In this document: piece after piece, positions 8,335 through 17,039 of the stretch
How the letters are laid out: each line of letters starts with the position of its first letter
Position numbering within the stretch: the first letter of the stretch is position 1
Origin: JBCCCJ01 sp039029315
GTDB taxonomy: Bacteria > Bacteroidota > Bacteroidia > J057
Assembly: GCA_039029315.1 (NCBI GenBank)
Contig: JBCCGK010000142.1
Span: 1 to 25,051, forward strand
Direction: 5' to 3'
DNA length: 25,051 bases
Made by a program: the position numbers and the translations under genes
Notes under the pieces: generated by a model
What the model saw: only the letters and a program-made list of their open reading frames with translations
Databases searched by the model: none
Told to the model about the DNA's origin: nothing

Positions 8335-9540
8335 TCACAAACTCTGTTTTTTGGCTTCTTTCAACATCTCCTGATACTGTTTGACATTGTCTTCCATCTG
8401 CTCGAACAACTTTTCTGCATATGCCTGATTGTCAATGAAAATATTCCGGGTGATTTCCTGATTTTGTTCCAGAGCGCCTCTAGATACAGGACTTTCCCCA
8501 TCAGTTAAGAGTGATTCGGCCAGTGAGATGGTATCTCCATTGATGAAACTAGTCTGATCTACATGCTGTTTGTAGTGTTTCTGAATTTCCAGATACTTCA
8601 TTTGTTTGATCCCCTGTTTTTCTGCCTGAATGTATGTTGGATCATTGTCCAGCAACAGATTCCCATTTTTCCACTCTTCGAGGGATTTTTTGAGAACGGC
8701 TCTTTGTCCATCCCGCGTAAAAGCTGTCAGCAGATCATCCAGTGAATTGAGTGCATGTTGATATTTTTTTGCCCAAACAGCTTGCTCATTTTCGCCTTTT
8801 GCAGGGATAAAATGGATGGAATAAACGATGTGGGTTAAGTTTAGTTTTTTCTTGTCATATAAGAGTTCTTTTCCTGTATAGGTCAGAAGCTCTGGATCGA
8901 ATTCATTCAAAAAATCATTTCCCTTATCCAAATTGGAAATCATGATGAGGTATCCATCTGTTAATCGATTGTTTTCTACTGGATTGTCTACAGAATCGCG
9001 ACTGATGAGACCAGCAAAGCTACCTTCCAATTCGGCGCGCTTTTCGTCGGTTGTAAAAATCTTTCGCACCATATTGGCAATGGTCAAAACCTTTCCGATT
9101 CCAATAGGATCAAGTTCGAGCGGAGCCTGAAAAGATTCATCACTCAGCAGATCAATCGTGCGTTCGAAATTATCTTTTTTGATAGAACTGATGGTAGTTC
9201 TCAACTCCAGTCCTTCTGCCTGTGTGGGAACATTCAGTGCAATCAGACAAGATTTGGAGAGGGTAGTGGGGACATTGGCATCGACGGTAGAAGACCCCAA
9301 AACGATTTTGGCTTCAATATCTGGTCTGCCAGGAGTTTTGTAAGTAGTTGTGGTCATAATGGCCACCTTGTCTTTTCCCCCAAAAACCTTTTGAAAAAAA
9401 TGTGGCGAGGCTTGGTAATGAACTTTCTCAAGGAATACAGAGATATAGCCTTGATTTTTCAGGATTTGGCTATCTTTTTCAGATTTATTCTTATTGGAGG
9501 GACGTGGTTTCCAGATATTTCGAGTGCCGAGAAGAGTCAT
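8335..9540 (-). CDS. Protein of unknown family, 401 residues
   Basis: I do not recognise this protein. It has no signal peptide and no transmembrane segment, so it is probably cytoplasmic. After about 30 polar residues, residues about 31-150 have alternating hydrophobic strands (GYISVFLEKVHYQ, KVAIMTTTTYKT) and look like a beta-sandwich. The middle (about 150-260) is mixed alpha/beta and includes LTDGYLIMISNLDKGNDFL. The C-terminal third is helical, charged and coiled-coil-like. The composition looks like a real gene and the ORF is long. Its start ATG at 9538-9540 is the only upstream Met. It is followed after 82 bp by the acetyltransferase on the same strand. No function is assigned. Confidence 0.72.
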   Translation of the reverse strand: MTLLGTRNIWKPRPSNKNKSEKDSQILKNQGYISVFLEKVHYQASPHFFQKVFGGKDKVAIMTTTTYKTPGRPDIEAKIVLGSSTVDANVPTTLSKSCLIALNVPTQAEGLELRTTISSIKKDNFERTIDLLSDESFQAPLELDPIGIGKVLTIANMVRKIFTTDEKRAELEGSFAGLISRDSVDNPVENNRLTDGYLIMISNLDKGNDFLNEFDPELLTYTGKELLYDKKKLNLTHIVYSIHFIPAKGENEQAVWAKKYQHALNSLDDLLTAFTRDGQRAVLKKSLEEWKNGNLLLDNDPTYIQAEKQGIKQMKYLEIQKHYKQHVDQTSFINGDTISLAESLLTDGESPVSRGALEQNQEITRNIFIDNQAYAEKLFEQMEDNVKQYQEMLKEAKKQSL

Positions 9541-9753
9541 ATTGTTTTGGTTGGATCATTGGGGGAAATAACTCAGGTGAGAAGACATCGAATGCCTACC
9601 CTCATTTTGATTGGGTTAATTCTCTTCTTAATTGGAAGGAATGTGAAACAAGTTTACAAAACCGCAAGCTATTTTGAAACCAAATATTCTTCAGTCCTCT
9701 ATACATTTTACAAATCCAAAGGAAACACGCACGAGGTCATTCACAAAATTTCT

Positions 9754-9786
9754 GGATCAGAAGAAAAAGACAGAGTCTTCAGATCC
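9754..9786 (-). terminator. Stem-loop after oadB, possible terminator
   Basis: GGATCAGAAGA (9754-9764) and TCTTCAGATCC (9776-9786) pair with one mismatch around an 11-nt loop, 16 bp past the oadB stop. The U-tract on the minus strand is weak (AGAAATTTTG), so this is only a candidate. Confidence 0.35.
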
Positions 9787-9802
9787 CTGGAATTCCTTAT
9801 CT

Positions 9803-10999
9803 CTACCCCAAGAATGAAATCAATACCCCGGCTGCCACCGCTGATCCGATGACTCCTGAAATATTGCTTGCCATGGCGTATTGCAACAAATGGTTGCTCG
9901 GATCATGTTTTAATGCCACTTCATTTGCGACTCGGGAGGCCATGGGGACAGCACTGAGACCAGTTGCGCCAATCAATGGGTTGATTTTCTTCTTTGACAG
10001 TAGATTGTACAGTTTTACGGCTCCGATTCCACCAGCAATCGAAATGGCAAATGCCAGGAATCCTCCAAGGATGATCAGCAAAGTCTGCTGATTGAGGAAG
10101 GTAACCGAAGTCATTGTTGCACCTACGCACAGTCCCAAAAAGATGGTTGAAGCATTCATGATCGATCCGGAAGCCGCTTTATGAAGTCGTTCGGTAATGC
10201 TACCAGCCTCCTTGATGAGGTTTCCAAACAGCAACATGCCCAACAAGGGAACTGATGAAGGAACCAATAAGGCGACAATGGTTCCCACCACGATAGGGAA
10301 CAAGATTTTGACGACTCTGAGATTTCTGATTGGTGTCTTATTGGGAAACAATTTGTCTTGCTCCTTCATATTGATCAGCAGTTCCTGCTTGGTCATGGTA
10401 AAGCGAACAATCAGCGGAATAATCACGGGCACGAGCGCCATATAGGAATAGGCTGCAATAGCAATTGGCCCCAATAAGTGTGGGGCAAGTTGAATCGTCG
10501 TATAAATGGCTGTCGGTCCATCTGCTCCACCAATTATGCCGAGGGAGGCGGCTTCTTTCAAGTCAAACCCAACGGCCAATGCCCCAAACAGGACTGTGAA
10601 AATGCCGATTTGTGCCGCCGCCCCAAAGAATGCCAGACGCAGGTTGCGGAGCATGGGACCAAAATCGGTTAATGCACCGACTCCCATAAAGATGAGAGGT
10701 GGTAGCAAGCCGGTTTTGATAAGCGCATAATACAGCAAATTCATGATCCCATGTTCTTTGGCGAGATCAAGCATGCCCAATCCCTGGATTTGCTCTTCTG
10801 TCAGAACGCTCATATTGCCCCCTGGAAAATTTGCCAGGAGCATCCCAAAAGCAATCGGGACCAACAGGAGTGGCTCGTATTGTTTGGCGATTCCCAGGTA
10901 GAGTAACCCGAAGGAAATGGCCAACATCAGGACCGTACCAGGAGCATCGATCAATTCTCCCAAGGCGGTCATCTCATAGATATTCTGGATCAGATCCAT
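9803..10999 (-). CDS. oadB: Sodium-pumping decarboxylase, beta subunit (OadB/MmdB/GcdB family)
   Basis: This is a 398-residue polytopic membrane subunit. It decarboxylates carboxybiotin and uses the energy to export sodium ions. Clear family signs are GIIGGADGPTAIYTT with the essential Asp160 (equivalent to Asp203 of Klebsiella OadB), NPLIGATGLSAVPMASRVAN, and the C-terminal GVIGSAVAAG segment. The ATG shares one base with the oadA stop (TAATG), so the two are translationally coupled. Sequence alone cannot separate the oxaloacetate, methylmalonyl-CoA and glutaconyl-CoA pumps; the carboxyltransferase partner upstream favours oxaloacetate. Confidence 0.94.
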   Translation of the reverse strand: MDLIQNIYEMTALGELIDAPGTVLMLAISFGLLYLGIAKQYEPLLLVPIAFGMLLANFPGGNMSVLTEEQIQGLGMLDLAKEHGIMNLLYYALIKTGLLPPLIFMGVGALTDFGPMLRNLRLAFFGAAAQIGIFTVLFGALAVGFDLKEAASLGIIGGADGPTAIYTTIQLAPHLLGPIAIAAYSYMALVPVIIPLIVRFTMTKQELLINMKEQDKLFPNKTPIRNLRVVKILFPIVVGTIVALLVPSSVPLLGMLLFGNLIKEAGSITERLHKAASGSIMNASTIFLGLCVGATMTSVTFLNQQTLLIILGGFLAFAISIAGGIGAVKLYNLLSKKKINPLIGATGLSAVPMASRVANEVALKHDPSNHLLQYAMASNISGVIGSAVAAGVLISFLG

Positions 11000-12885
11000 T
11001 AGTTAATCCTGATTAGGACATCATCTTCTTCAATTGCCTTTCCACTTTCTGCCACAATCTCGACCACTGTTCCTTCTTTGTCTGCACTGATAGCATTGAA
11101 GACCTTCATGGCCTCGATATAACAAAGCTGTTGTCCCTTGCTCACCTTGTCTCCGACTTTGATGGCAATATCGGAGGCCTCTCTTGTGAGATAAAATGTG
11201 CCTTCCAGGGGAGCGAGAACCTCATGAGCATCTGAATGAGCCGAGGCAGTCGGACTGTCAGAAACGCTGGAGGAGGCAGCTTCATTGGTCGATGTTTCCT
11301 CACCATAGTCAATATTCACCACAAACTTCTCTCCATTGATATCCAGTTGGAGGGTTTTTGGGCTGCTAGGTGCAGAGGAAGGGGCAGATGAAGCAGGGGT
11401 GGATGTTGTTTCCTTTTGCGTTTTTCGTTTGGCCAAATCTGCATTGAAATCTGCTTTGGCTTTGCCCGATTTGTAATTCCGATATTGCTGCGGATGCATG
11501 GCGAGCTCAAGCAATTCTTCCTCATCTTCTCCATAATCCCAGCCATTTTCATCCATTTCTGTCCGAAACTGGTCCAAAACATCTGGATACAATTCCTGTG
11601 GATGTCCTGAAAAGAACTCTCTTCCCTGTTCCTTGGCTTTGAGTTTGAGTTCATCCGCAATGTCACCTGGGAGATTTCCAGATTTGCCCATCAGCATGTC
11701 CCAGGTATTGTCATCAATCATCGAAAATCGCTCCCGGCCCTTGATCATTTGAAGAACATTCATCAGGGCATTGTTCTTCACATATTGGCTATATGGGGTT
11801 ACCAAAGGGGGATATCCCATTTTTGGCCAAATATATTCTACCTCCTTGAACAGTCGAATGAGAAGGGCATCCTGTGTCATCTCATCCTTGTTCCGCTTCC
11901 GTAGCCATTTGTTCAGGCTGGACAGATTTTTTTCCAAATCTGCCATCAGACTGCCCATCATGCCCCCAGGGAGTCCTGGACCGATCAGCAGAGAATTCAT
12001 AAATCGATTGCGGGCATTGATATAGTATCCAAGGAAATCATCAATGAACTCCTGGGTGAGACTTCTGGCTTCCATATAGGCGTCCATATTGATGGGCGCG
12101 ACAGAAAATCCTGCATCTTCCAACATGGCATGGACCGTAAGGAGGTCTGCATGGCCAGTACCCCATGAGAGAGGTTCCATGCCGACATCTACGATATCAG
12201 CTCCTGCCCTTGCTACTTCGAGAATGGAAGCTGCAGAAAATCCAGGAGTAGAATGTGCATGATACTGAACAGGAATGTGTGGATATTGTTGCTTGATCCT
12301 GGCAACCAGTTTGCCGAGCGAAGCAGGGCGACCGATGCCTGCCATGTCTTTTACGGCGATTTCGTCAGCACCATGATCAATCAACTCGGCAGCCAGCTTA
12401 AAATAATAATCAACGGTATGAATCGGAGAATAGGTAATGCTCAAGGCAGCCTGGGCGATCATTCCCCCTTCCTTGGCATAAGTGATCGAATCTTTGATAT
12501 TTCGAGGATCATTCAGGCCATCGAAAGATCTGGAAATGTCGGTGCCTTGTTTTTTCTTCACCTTGAACATCAATTTCCTGACATCTACAGATACAGGACT
12601 CATTCTGATTCCATTGAGACCACGCTCAAGCATCTGTGTTTGAATCCCTGCATCATTGAAAGGCTGGGTCCATTCTCTGACCGAGCGATTGGGATTTTCT
12701 CCATACAAGAGATTGATTTGCTCAAATCCTCCGCCATTGGTTTCTACGCGTCTGAAACATCCCATCTCTACGATCACTGGGGCAATCCGAACGAGTTGAT
12801 CCACGCGTGGCATATACTTTCCAGAGGATTGCCACATGTCTCGGTATACCAAACCGAGTTGTATTTCTTTTTTTTGTTTAGCCAT
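10999..12885 (-). CDS. oadA: Oxaloacetate decarboxylase alpha-like carboxyltransferase with C-terminal biotin domain
   Basis: This is a 628-residue cytoplasmic protein. The N-terminal 5S-type (HMGL-like) carboxyltransferase barrel keeps the metal and catalytic residues of OadA and pyruvate carboxylase: Asp16 in VYRDMWQS, Lys179 in AVKDMAG, and His209/His211 in YHAHSTPG. A conserved C-terminal region of the barrel family follows (about 290-490), then a Ser/Pro/Thr linker (about 500-550) and a biotinyl domain. The biotin lysine is Lys594 in EAMKVFNAI. The N-terminal motif departs from the usual TLRDxxQS, and the biotin domain looks AccB-like (GTFY, LCYIEAMK, ADKEGTV, ESG). It moves the carboxyl group from oxaloacetate, or a related keto acid, to biotin for OadB. 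The gene lies 47 bp after oadG and overlaps oadB by one base. Confidence 0.9.
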   Translation of the reverse strand: MAKQKKEIQLGLVYRDMWQSSGKYMPRVDQLVRIAPVIVEMGCFRRVETNGGGFEQINLLYGENPNRSVREWTQPFNDAGIQTQMLERGLNGIRMSPVSVDVRKLMFKVKKKQGTDISRSFDGLNDPRNIKDSITYAKEGGMIAQAALSITYSPIHTVDYYFKLAAELIDHGADEIAVKDMAGIGRPASLGKLVARIKQQYPHIPVQYHAHSTPGFSAASILEVARAGADIVDVGMEPLSWGTGHADLLTVHAMLEDAGFSVAPINMDAYMEARSLTQEFIDDFLGYYINARNRFMNSLLIGPGLPGGMMGSLMADLEKNLSSLNKWLRKRNKDEMTQDALLIRLFKEVEYIWPKMGYPPLVTPYSQYVKNNALMNVLQMIKGRERFSMIDDNTWDMLMGKSGNLPGDIADELKLKAKEQGREFFSGHPQELYPDVLDQFRTEMDENGWDYGEDEEELLELAMHPQQYRNYKSGKAKADFNADLAKRKTQKETTSTPASSAPSSAPSSPKTLQLDINGEKFVVNIDYGEETSTNEAASSSVSDSPTASAHSDAHEVLAPLEGTFYLTREASDIAIKVGDKVSKGQQLCYIEAMKVFNAISADKEGTVVEIVAESGKAIEEDDVLIRIN

Positions 12886-12932
12886 AAGAATTGTAAGAAT
12901 TGAAGAAGCAGAGGCATCAAAGGCCTATCTGG

Positions 12933-13205
12933 TCACTTGTTGTTCTCCACAGCTTGAATAGAGGTGATATGTCCTTTTCCCGCAGTTACCCATTCGACTG
13001 TAGCTACAATTGCTGCGAGGGTAGAAGGAGAGAAGGTTGGCTCTTTTCTGAGAACAGGCGATGTTCTGACTGGGGTGGCTGGAAAATAACGATTGACCAG
13101 TCGAATCAGGACATTTCCACTAATGACAACCAGTGCCAAAATCGAGAAAATGGTAATCATTCCGACCAGGAGAATGACAAATGCCTGCGATGTTGGATCT
13201 GACAT
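12933..13205 (-). CDS. oadG: Oxaloacetate decarboxylase gamma-like subunit
   Basis: This is a 90-residue small membrane protein. A single N-terminal transmembrane helix (about 8-32, AFVILLVGMITIFSILALVVI) is followed by LIRLVNRYFP and a Pro-rich linker. The C-terminal part (STLAAIVATVEWV) is like the AAIxAAV segment of OadG. OadG anchors OadA to OadB and helps assemble the pump. Position (first in the oadG-oadA-oadB order), size and topology all fit; similarity alone would be weak because the family is poorly conserved. Confidence 0.85.
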   Translation of the reverse strand: MSDPTSQAFVILLVGMITIFSILALVVISGNVLIRLVNRYFPATPVRTSPVLRKEPTFSPSTLAAIVATVEWVTAGKGHITSIQAVENNK

Positions 13206-13237
13206 GGGTTAGAAGGGGTTCGGGGGTTGAAAAAGCT

Positions 13238-13269
13238 CAAAATATACAGAATCGCGTTCCGAAACCCAA
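13238..13269 (-). promoter_or_regulatory. Possible Bacteroidota-type promoter for oadGAB
   Basis: On the minus strand, TTG (13267-13269), a 20-nt spacer and TATATTTTG (13238-13246) fit the TTTG/TAnnTTTG pattern apart from one extra base in the -7 element. The predicted start would leave a leader of roughly 25 nt before the oadG ATG at 13205. Confidence 0.4.
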
Positions 13270-13299
13270 TTTTTTTTTGTGAAAGAAGGGAATTCAAAT

Positions 13300-13334
13300 T
13301 TTGCCTACAAATGTCGAATTGTTGTGTATCTTTA
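13300..13334 (+). promoter_or_regulatory. Possible promoter for the bifunctional nuclease gene
   Basis: TTTG (13300-13303), a 23-nt spacer and TATCTTTA (13327-13334) resemble the Bacteroidota -33/-7 pair with one mismatch. An overlapping TAGCTTTG (13333-13340) matches TAnnTTTG exactly but sits too close to the ATG at 13353 and lacks a spaced TTTG. Either could be used; the call is weak. Confidence 0.3.
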
Positions 13335-13352
13335 GCTTTGATTTGGAATGGC

Positions 13353-13952
13353 ATGCCCAAAGTTGAATTGAATATTATCGCCCTCGCTAACAGTGAATCC
13401 AGTCCTGGAAACTATGTGATCATTCTTGAGGAGGCAACTGGAAACAGACGGTTGCCCATTGTTATTGGTGGGTTTGAAGCACAAGCCATTGCAGTTGCAT
13501 TGGAAAAAATGAAACCGAGGCGGCCACTTACCCATGATTTATTCAAACATACCCTGACAGAGCTAGGGGCCTCCTTGAAGGAAGTCGTGATCCATGGGTT
13601 GATTGATGGAGTCTTCCATGCATATCTCCTGTGCGAAACATCCGATGGACAATTGATGGAAATTGATTGTCGATCTTCAGATGCCATTGCATTGGCGGTG
13701 CGATTTTCTTGCCCAATATTTACTGAAGAATCGGTTATGGATGAGGTAGGAATCCTGAATGAAGAATCTGACCCTTCCTCTTCTTCTGGTCCATTGAAGT
13801 CCTCTGCCTCCTCCTCCCAAAGCAGTGCTTCTTTCAAAGACCAGAGTTTGTCTGAGTTGGAGACTTTGTTGGAAAGCCTCTTGTCGAAAGAAGATTATGA
13901 ACAGGCGGCCAAAGTCAGGGATGAAATCGAAAAGCGTAAAGGCAATAAGTGA
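13353..13952 (+). CDS. Bifunctional nuclease domain (DUF151) protein with UvrB/UvrC motif
   Basis: This is a 199-residue protein. Residues about 1-135 are a bifunctional nuclease (DUF151/BFN) domain: VELNIIALANSES, then RRLPIVIGGFEAQAIA and RPLTHDLF, ending with IDCRSSDAIALAVR. Family members cleave RNA or DNA, and plant homologues act in defence; the bacterial role is unclear. A Ser-rich linker (about 150-170) leads to a C-terminal UvrB/UvrC-type helical hairpin (SKEDYEQAAKVRDEIEKR). The start at 13353 is preferred because the domain begins there; the longer frame adds 42 residues unlike the family. It lies between the two carboxylase clusters on the opposite strand and converges with the carboxyltransferase gene 21 bp away. 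Confidence 0.9.
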   Translation: MPKVELNIIALANSESSPGNYVIILEEATGNRRLPIVIGGFEAQAIAVALEKMKPRRPLTHDLFKHTLTELGASLKEVVIHGLIDGVFHAYLLCETSDGQLMEIDCRSSDAIALAVRFSCPIFTEESVMDEVGILNEESDPSSSSGPLKSSASSSQSSASFKDQSLSELETLLESLLSKEDYEQAAKVRDEIEKRKGNK

Positions 13953-13973
13953 GAGGACATGAGGAATGAGTCC

Positions 13974-15515
13974 TTACAAAGGAATATTGCCATGTTTCTT
14001 CTTTGGCAATGATACCGCCTTGTTTTCCAACATCGCAAAAGCCCGAATCAATTTTCTGCGAGAATCCTTTGGATCAATCACTTCATCAATGAATCCCCGT
14101 CCAGCAGCTCGATATGGGTGTGCAAACTTTTCTGCATATTCAGCTTCTTTTTCCGCCAGTTTGGCAGCTGGATCATCTGAAGCCTTGATTTCATGTCGGA
14201 AAATGATTTCACTGGCACCTTTGGCTCCCATTACAGCAATCTCTGCCGATGGCCATGCAAAATTCATGTCTGCACCGATGTGTTTGGAATTCATCACATC
14301 GTAGGCGCCCCCATATGCTTTTCGGGTGATCAAAGTAACTCTTGGAACAGTTGCTTCACTAAAGGCATACAGCAATTTTGCACCATTCACAATTACGCCA
14401 TTCCATTCCTGATCTGTGCCTGGCAGAAACCCTGGCACATCAACCAGAACAAGGAGGGGAATGTTGAAACAGTCACAAAATCGGACAAATCGTCCCCCCT
14501 TCTTCGAGCTGTTCACATCCAACACACCTGCCAGAACCATGGGCTGGTTGGCCACGATGCCTATGCTTCTGCCTCCGATTCGTGCGAATCCTACAAGAAT
14601 ATTCTCTGCATATTGGGCATGGATTTCAAAAAAGGAATCTGCATCCACAATTCCCTGAATGACCTCTCGCATGTCATATGGCTGATTGGAGCTAGCAGGA
14701 ATGATCTCAGCTAGTGTTTCCCGATCTTCATCACCCAACTCATATGGATAAGAAGGAACTTGATCTTCGCAGTTTTGGGGCAAATAACTCAAGAGCCGTC
14801 TGGTTTGCTCCAGACAATCCAGGTCGTGTGCCGCAGTCAAATGCGTAACTCCGGATTTGCTGGCATGGGTATCGGCCCCACCCAACTCTTCGGCAGTTAC
14901 TTCTTCATTGGTTACTGTTTTGACCACATTGGGGCCAGTGACAAACATATAAGAACTTTTCTCGACCATGATGGTGAAGTCTGTCATGGCAGGAGAATAC
15001 ACAGCTCCTCCTGCACAAGGCCCCATGATGGCAGAAATTTGAGGAATCACTCCTGAGGCGATCACATTTCGATAAAAAATATCTGCATATCCTCCGAGAG
15101 ATTTTACCCCTTCCTGTATTCGGGCACCACCAGAATCATTCAGCCCGATGATCGGTGCGCCATTTTGCATAGCAAGATCCATGACCTTGCATATCTTCTC
15201 CGCGTGCGTCTCTGACAGGGAGCCACCAAATACCGTAAAATCCTGTGCAAAGACATACACCAGTCTGCCTTCGATGGTTCCATAGCCAGTAATCACGCCA
15301 TCTCCCAGGAACTGTTGCTTTTCCATGCCAAAGTCTGTACTGCGATGGGTAACCATCATCCCGATTTCTTCAAAGGAACCTGAATCAAGTAAGAAATGCA
15401 GCCGTTCTCTGGCAGTAAGTTTCCCCTTTTTGTGTTGTTTCTCGATCCGATTTTCTCCACCTCCAAGCTTGGCAAGGGTTATTTTTTCGTGTAATTGCTG
15501 AAGTTTGTCTGTCAT
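13974..15515 (-). CDS. pccB: Acyl-CoA carboxylase carboxyltransferase subunit, probably propionyl-CoA carboxylase beta
   Basis: This is a 513-residue biotin-dependent carboxyltransferase with N and C crotonase-like halves and the normal PccB/MmdA length. Recognisable stretches are KGKLTARERLHFLLD (about 30-44), GPCAGGAVYSPAMTDF, DVPGFLPGTDQEWNGVIVNG and ITRKAYGGAYDVMNSKHIGADMN. The Asp near 406 in AYGGAYDVM is shared with propionyl-CoA carboxylases and is known to influence acyl selectivity. It moves CO2 from carboxybiotin to propionyl-CoA to give methylmalonyl-CoA, although acetyl-CoA or a broad range cannot be excluded. It is the last gene of the three-subunit cluster, 12 bp after the biotin carboxylase gene. 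Confidence 0.93.
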   Translation of the reverse strand: MTDKLQQLHEKITLAKLGGGENRIEKQHKKGKLTARERLHFLLDSGSFEEIGMMVTHRSTDFGMEKQQFLGDGVITGYGTIEGRLVYVFAQDFTVFGGSLSETHAEKICKVMDLAMQNGAPIIGLNDSGGARIQEGVKSLGGYADIFYRNVIASGVIPQISAIMGPCAGGAVYSPAMTDFTIMVEKSSYMFVTGPNVVKTVTNEEVTAEELGGADTHASKSGVTHLTAAHDLDCLEQTRRLLSYLPQNCEDQVPSYPYELGDEDRETLAEIIPASSNQPYDMREVIQGIVDADSFFEIHAQYAENILVGFARIGGRSIGIVANQPMVLAGVLDVNSSKKGGRFVRFCDCFNIPLLVLVDVPGFLPGTDQEWNGVIVNGAKLLYAFSEATVPRVTLITRKAYGGAYDVMNSKHIGADMNFAWPSAEIAVMGAKGASEIIFRHEIKASDDPAAKLAEKEAEYAEKFAHPYRAAGRGFIDEVIDPKDSRRKLIRAFAMLENKAVSLPKKKHGNIPL

Positions 15516-15527
15516 ATCCCAATGCGG

Positions 15528-17000
15528 TTAACTGCGGTTTTTGTGCCAATTAGATGGTTGAGTTTGAGGAACACTCAGGTTTTTTTGTTGTTTCTGCCAA
15601 AGGTACAAGGCAAATCGTGCGGCAATCTCGGCTTCTTCTTCCTGTGTGTTCGAGATGTGTTTGGGTTTGAAATAGCGTTTGACAAAATGTGTGTCAAAGT
15701 GCCCTGATTGGAAGGCTTCGTGTTCACAGACAAACTTGCCAAAGGGGAGGGTGGTGGCCACTCCTTCAATCTCATATCCAAGGATGGCTTCTTTCATTTT
15801 TTGGATGGCAGCCTCACGATCTCGGCCATAAGTAATGAGTTTGGCAATCATCGGGTCATAAAAAATCGGAATTTCCATGCCTTCCCGATACCCATCATCC
15901 ACTCGTATGTCTGTCCCTTCAGGTGAACGATAAGTCTGAAGCGTCCCAACACTTGGCAAAAATCCATTCATCGGATCTTCGGCATATACCCTGAGTTCGA
16001 GGGCATGACCAGAAATGTTGAGATCCCCTTGTGAAAAGGAAAGACGCTCTCCTCTGGCTATTCTGATTTGCTGTTCTACCAGGTCCAGACCTGTAATCAA
16101 TTCTGTTACGGGATGTTCTACCTGAAGACGTGTATTCATCTCCAGAAAATAAAAATCCATGTTCTCATCCAGCAGAAATTCCACCGTTCCGGCACCCACA
16201 TAGTTACAGGATTGAGCAACCTTCACAGCAGCCTGGCCCATTTCCTCCCGAAGGGCAGGAGTAAGAATGGAGGATGGAGCTTCTTCGACAACTTTTTGAT
16301 GTCTTCGCTGAATGCTACATTCCCGCTCAAACAAATGAACCGTATTGCCTTGCGTATCAGCCAGGACCTGTATTTCTATATGGCGTGGTGAGCGAACATA
16401 TTTTTCGATAAATACTGATCCATCTCCAAATGCTGATTGTGCTTCACTGATGGCTCTTTCCATGCTCTCTTCGAGTTCCTCGGCCTGCTCGACCACGCGC
16501 ATGCCTTTGCCACCTCCGCCTGCAGAGGCTTTGATGAGAACGGGATAGCCAATGGTATCTGCAATAGATTTTCCCTCAGCTGGATCTTCGATTGCCTTCC
16601 CGCTTCCAGGAACCATTGGGATGTCATAGGCACTCACAGTTTCCTTTGCTGCCAATTTGCTTCCCATCACTTCAATGGCATGTGGTCGCGGACCAATGAA
16701 TGTGATGCCTGCCTTTTCGACCTGTCGGGCAAAATCTGCATTCTCACTGAGAAATCCATAACCGGGATGGATGCCATCGACCTCATGTGTCAAGCTGGCT
16801 TCTATGATTCGTGCGCCCAGTAGATAGGAGTGTGAAGATGGGGCTGGTCCCAAACAGACTGCTTCATCTGCAAAGAGGACGTGTGGGGCATGTCGGTCAG
16901 CTTCTGAATATACTGCCACAACCTTGATCCCCATCCGGCGTGCTGTACGCATAATTCGCAGGGCAATTTCTCCACGGTTGGCAACGAGAATTTTTTTCAT
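15528..17000 (-). CDS. accC: Biotin carboxylase subunit of acyl-CoA carboxylase
   Basis: This is a 490-residue ATP-grasp biotin carboxylase that charges the biotin carrier with bicarbonate and ATP. ILVANRGEIALRIMRTARR starts the N-terminal domain. The ATP-grasp glycine loop is KASAGGGGKGMR (157-168), and EMNTRLQVEHPVTE carries the conserved Arg291. A C-terminal biotin carboxylase domain runs to about 450. It has no attached biotin domain, so the separate carrier gene 39 bp upstream serves it. The last about 40 residues are a poorly conserved tail. It may also serve the OadA biotin domain, which is inference. Confidence 0.95.
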   Translation of the reverse strand: MKKILVANRGEIALRIMRTARRMGIKVVAVYSEADRHAPHVLFADEAVCLGPAPSSHSYLLGARIIEASLTHEVDGIHPGYGFLSENADFARQVEKAGITFIGPRPHAIEVMGSKLAAKETVSAYDIPMVPGSGKAIEDPAEGKSIADTIGYPVLIKASAGGGGKGMRVVEQAEELEESMERAISEAQSAFGDGSVFIEKYVRSPRHIEIQVLADTQGNTVHLFERECSIQRRHQKVVEEAPSSILTPALREEMGQAAVKVAQSCNYVGAGTVEFLLDENMDFYFLEMNTRLQVEHPVTELITGLDLVEQQIRIARGERLSFSQGDLNISGHALELRVYAEDPMNGFLPSVGTLQTYRSPEGTDIRVDDGYREGMEIPIFYDPMIAKLITYGRDREAAIQKMKEAILGYEIEGVATTLPFGKFVCEHEAFQSGHFDTHFVKRYFKPKHISNTQEEEAEIAARFALYLWQKQQKNLSVPQTQPSNWHKNRS

Positions 17001-17039
17001 AAATAGAGAGAATACAGCAGAATGATTTATTATCCGGGA

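Noticed and set aside
9391..9852. Plus-strand open frame of 153 codons with a hydrophobic stretch (MPTLILIGLILFLIG)
   Set aside because: It overlaps the start of the 401-residue gene and the end of oadB on the other strand, has no family resemblance and looks like chance in the intergenic region.
13986..14010. ATTGCCA/TGGCAAT hairpin at the end of the carboxyltransferase gene
   Set aside because: It lies inside the coding sequence and is short, so it is likely chance.
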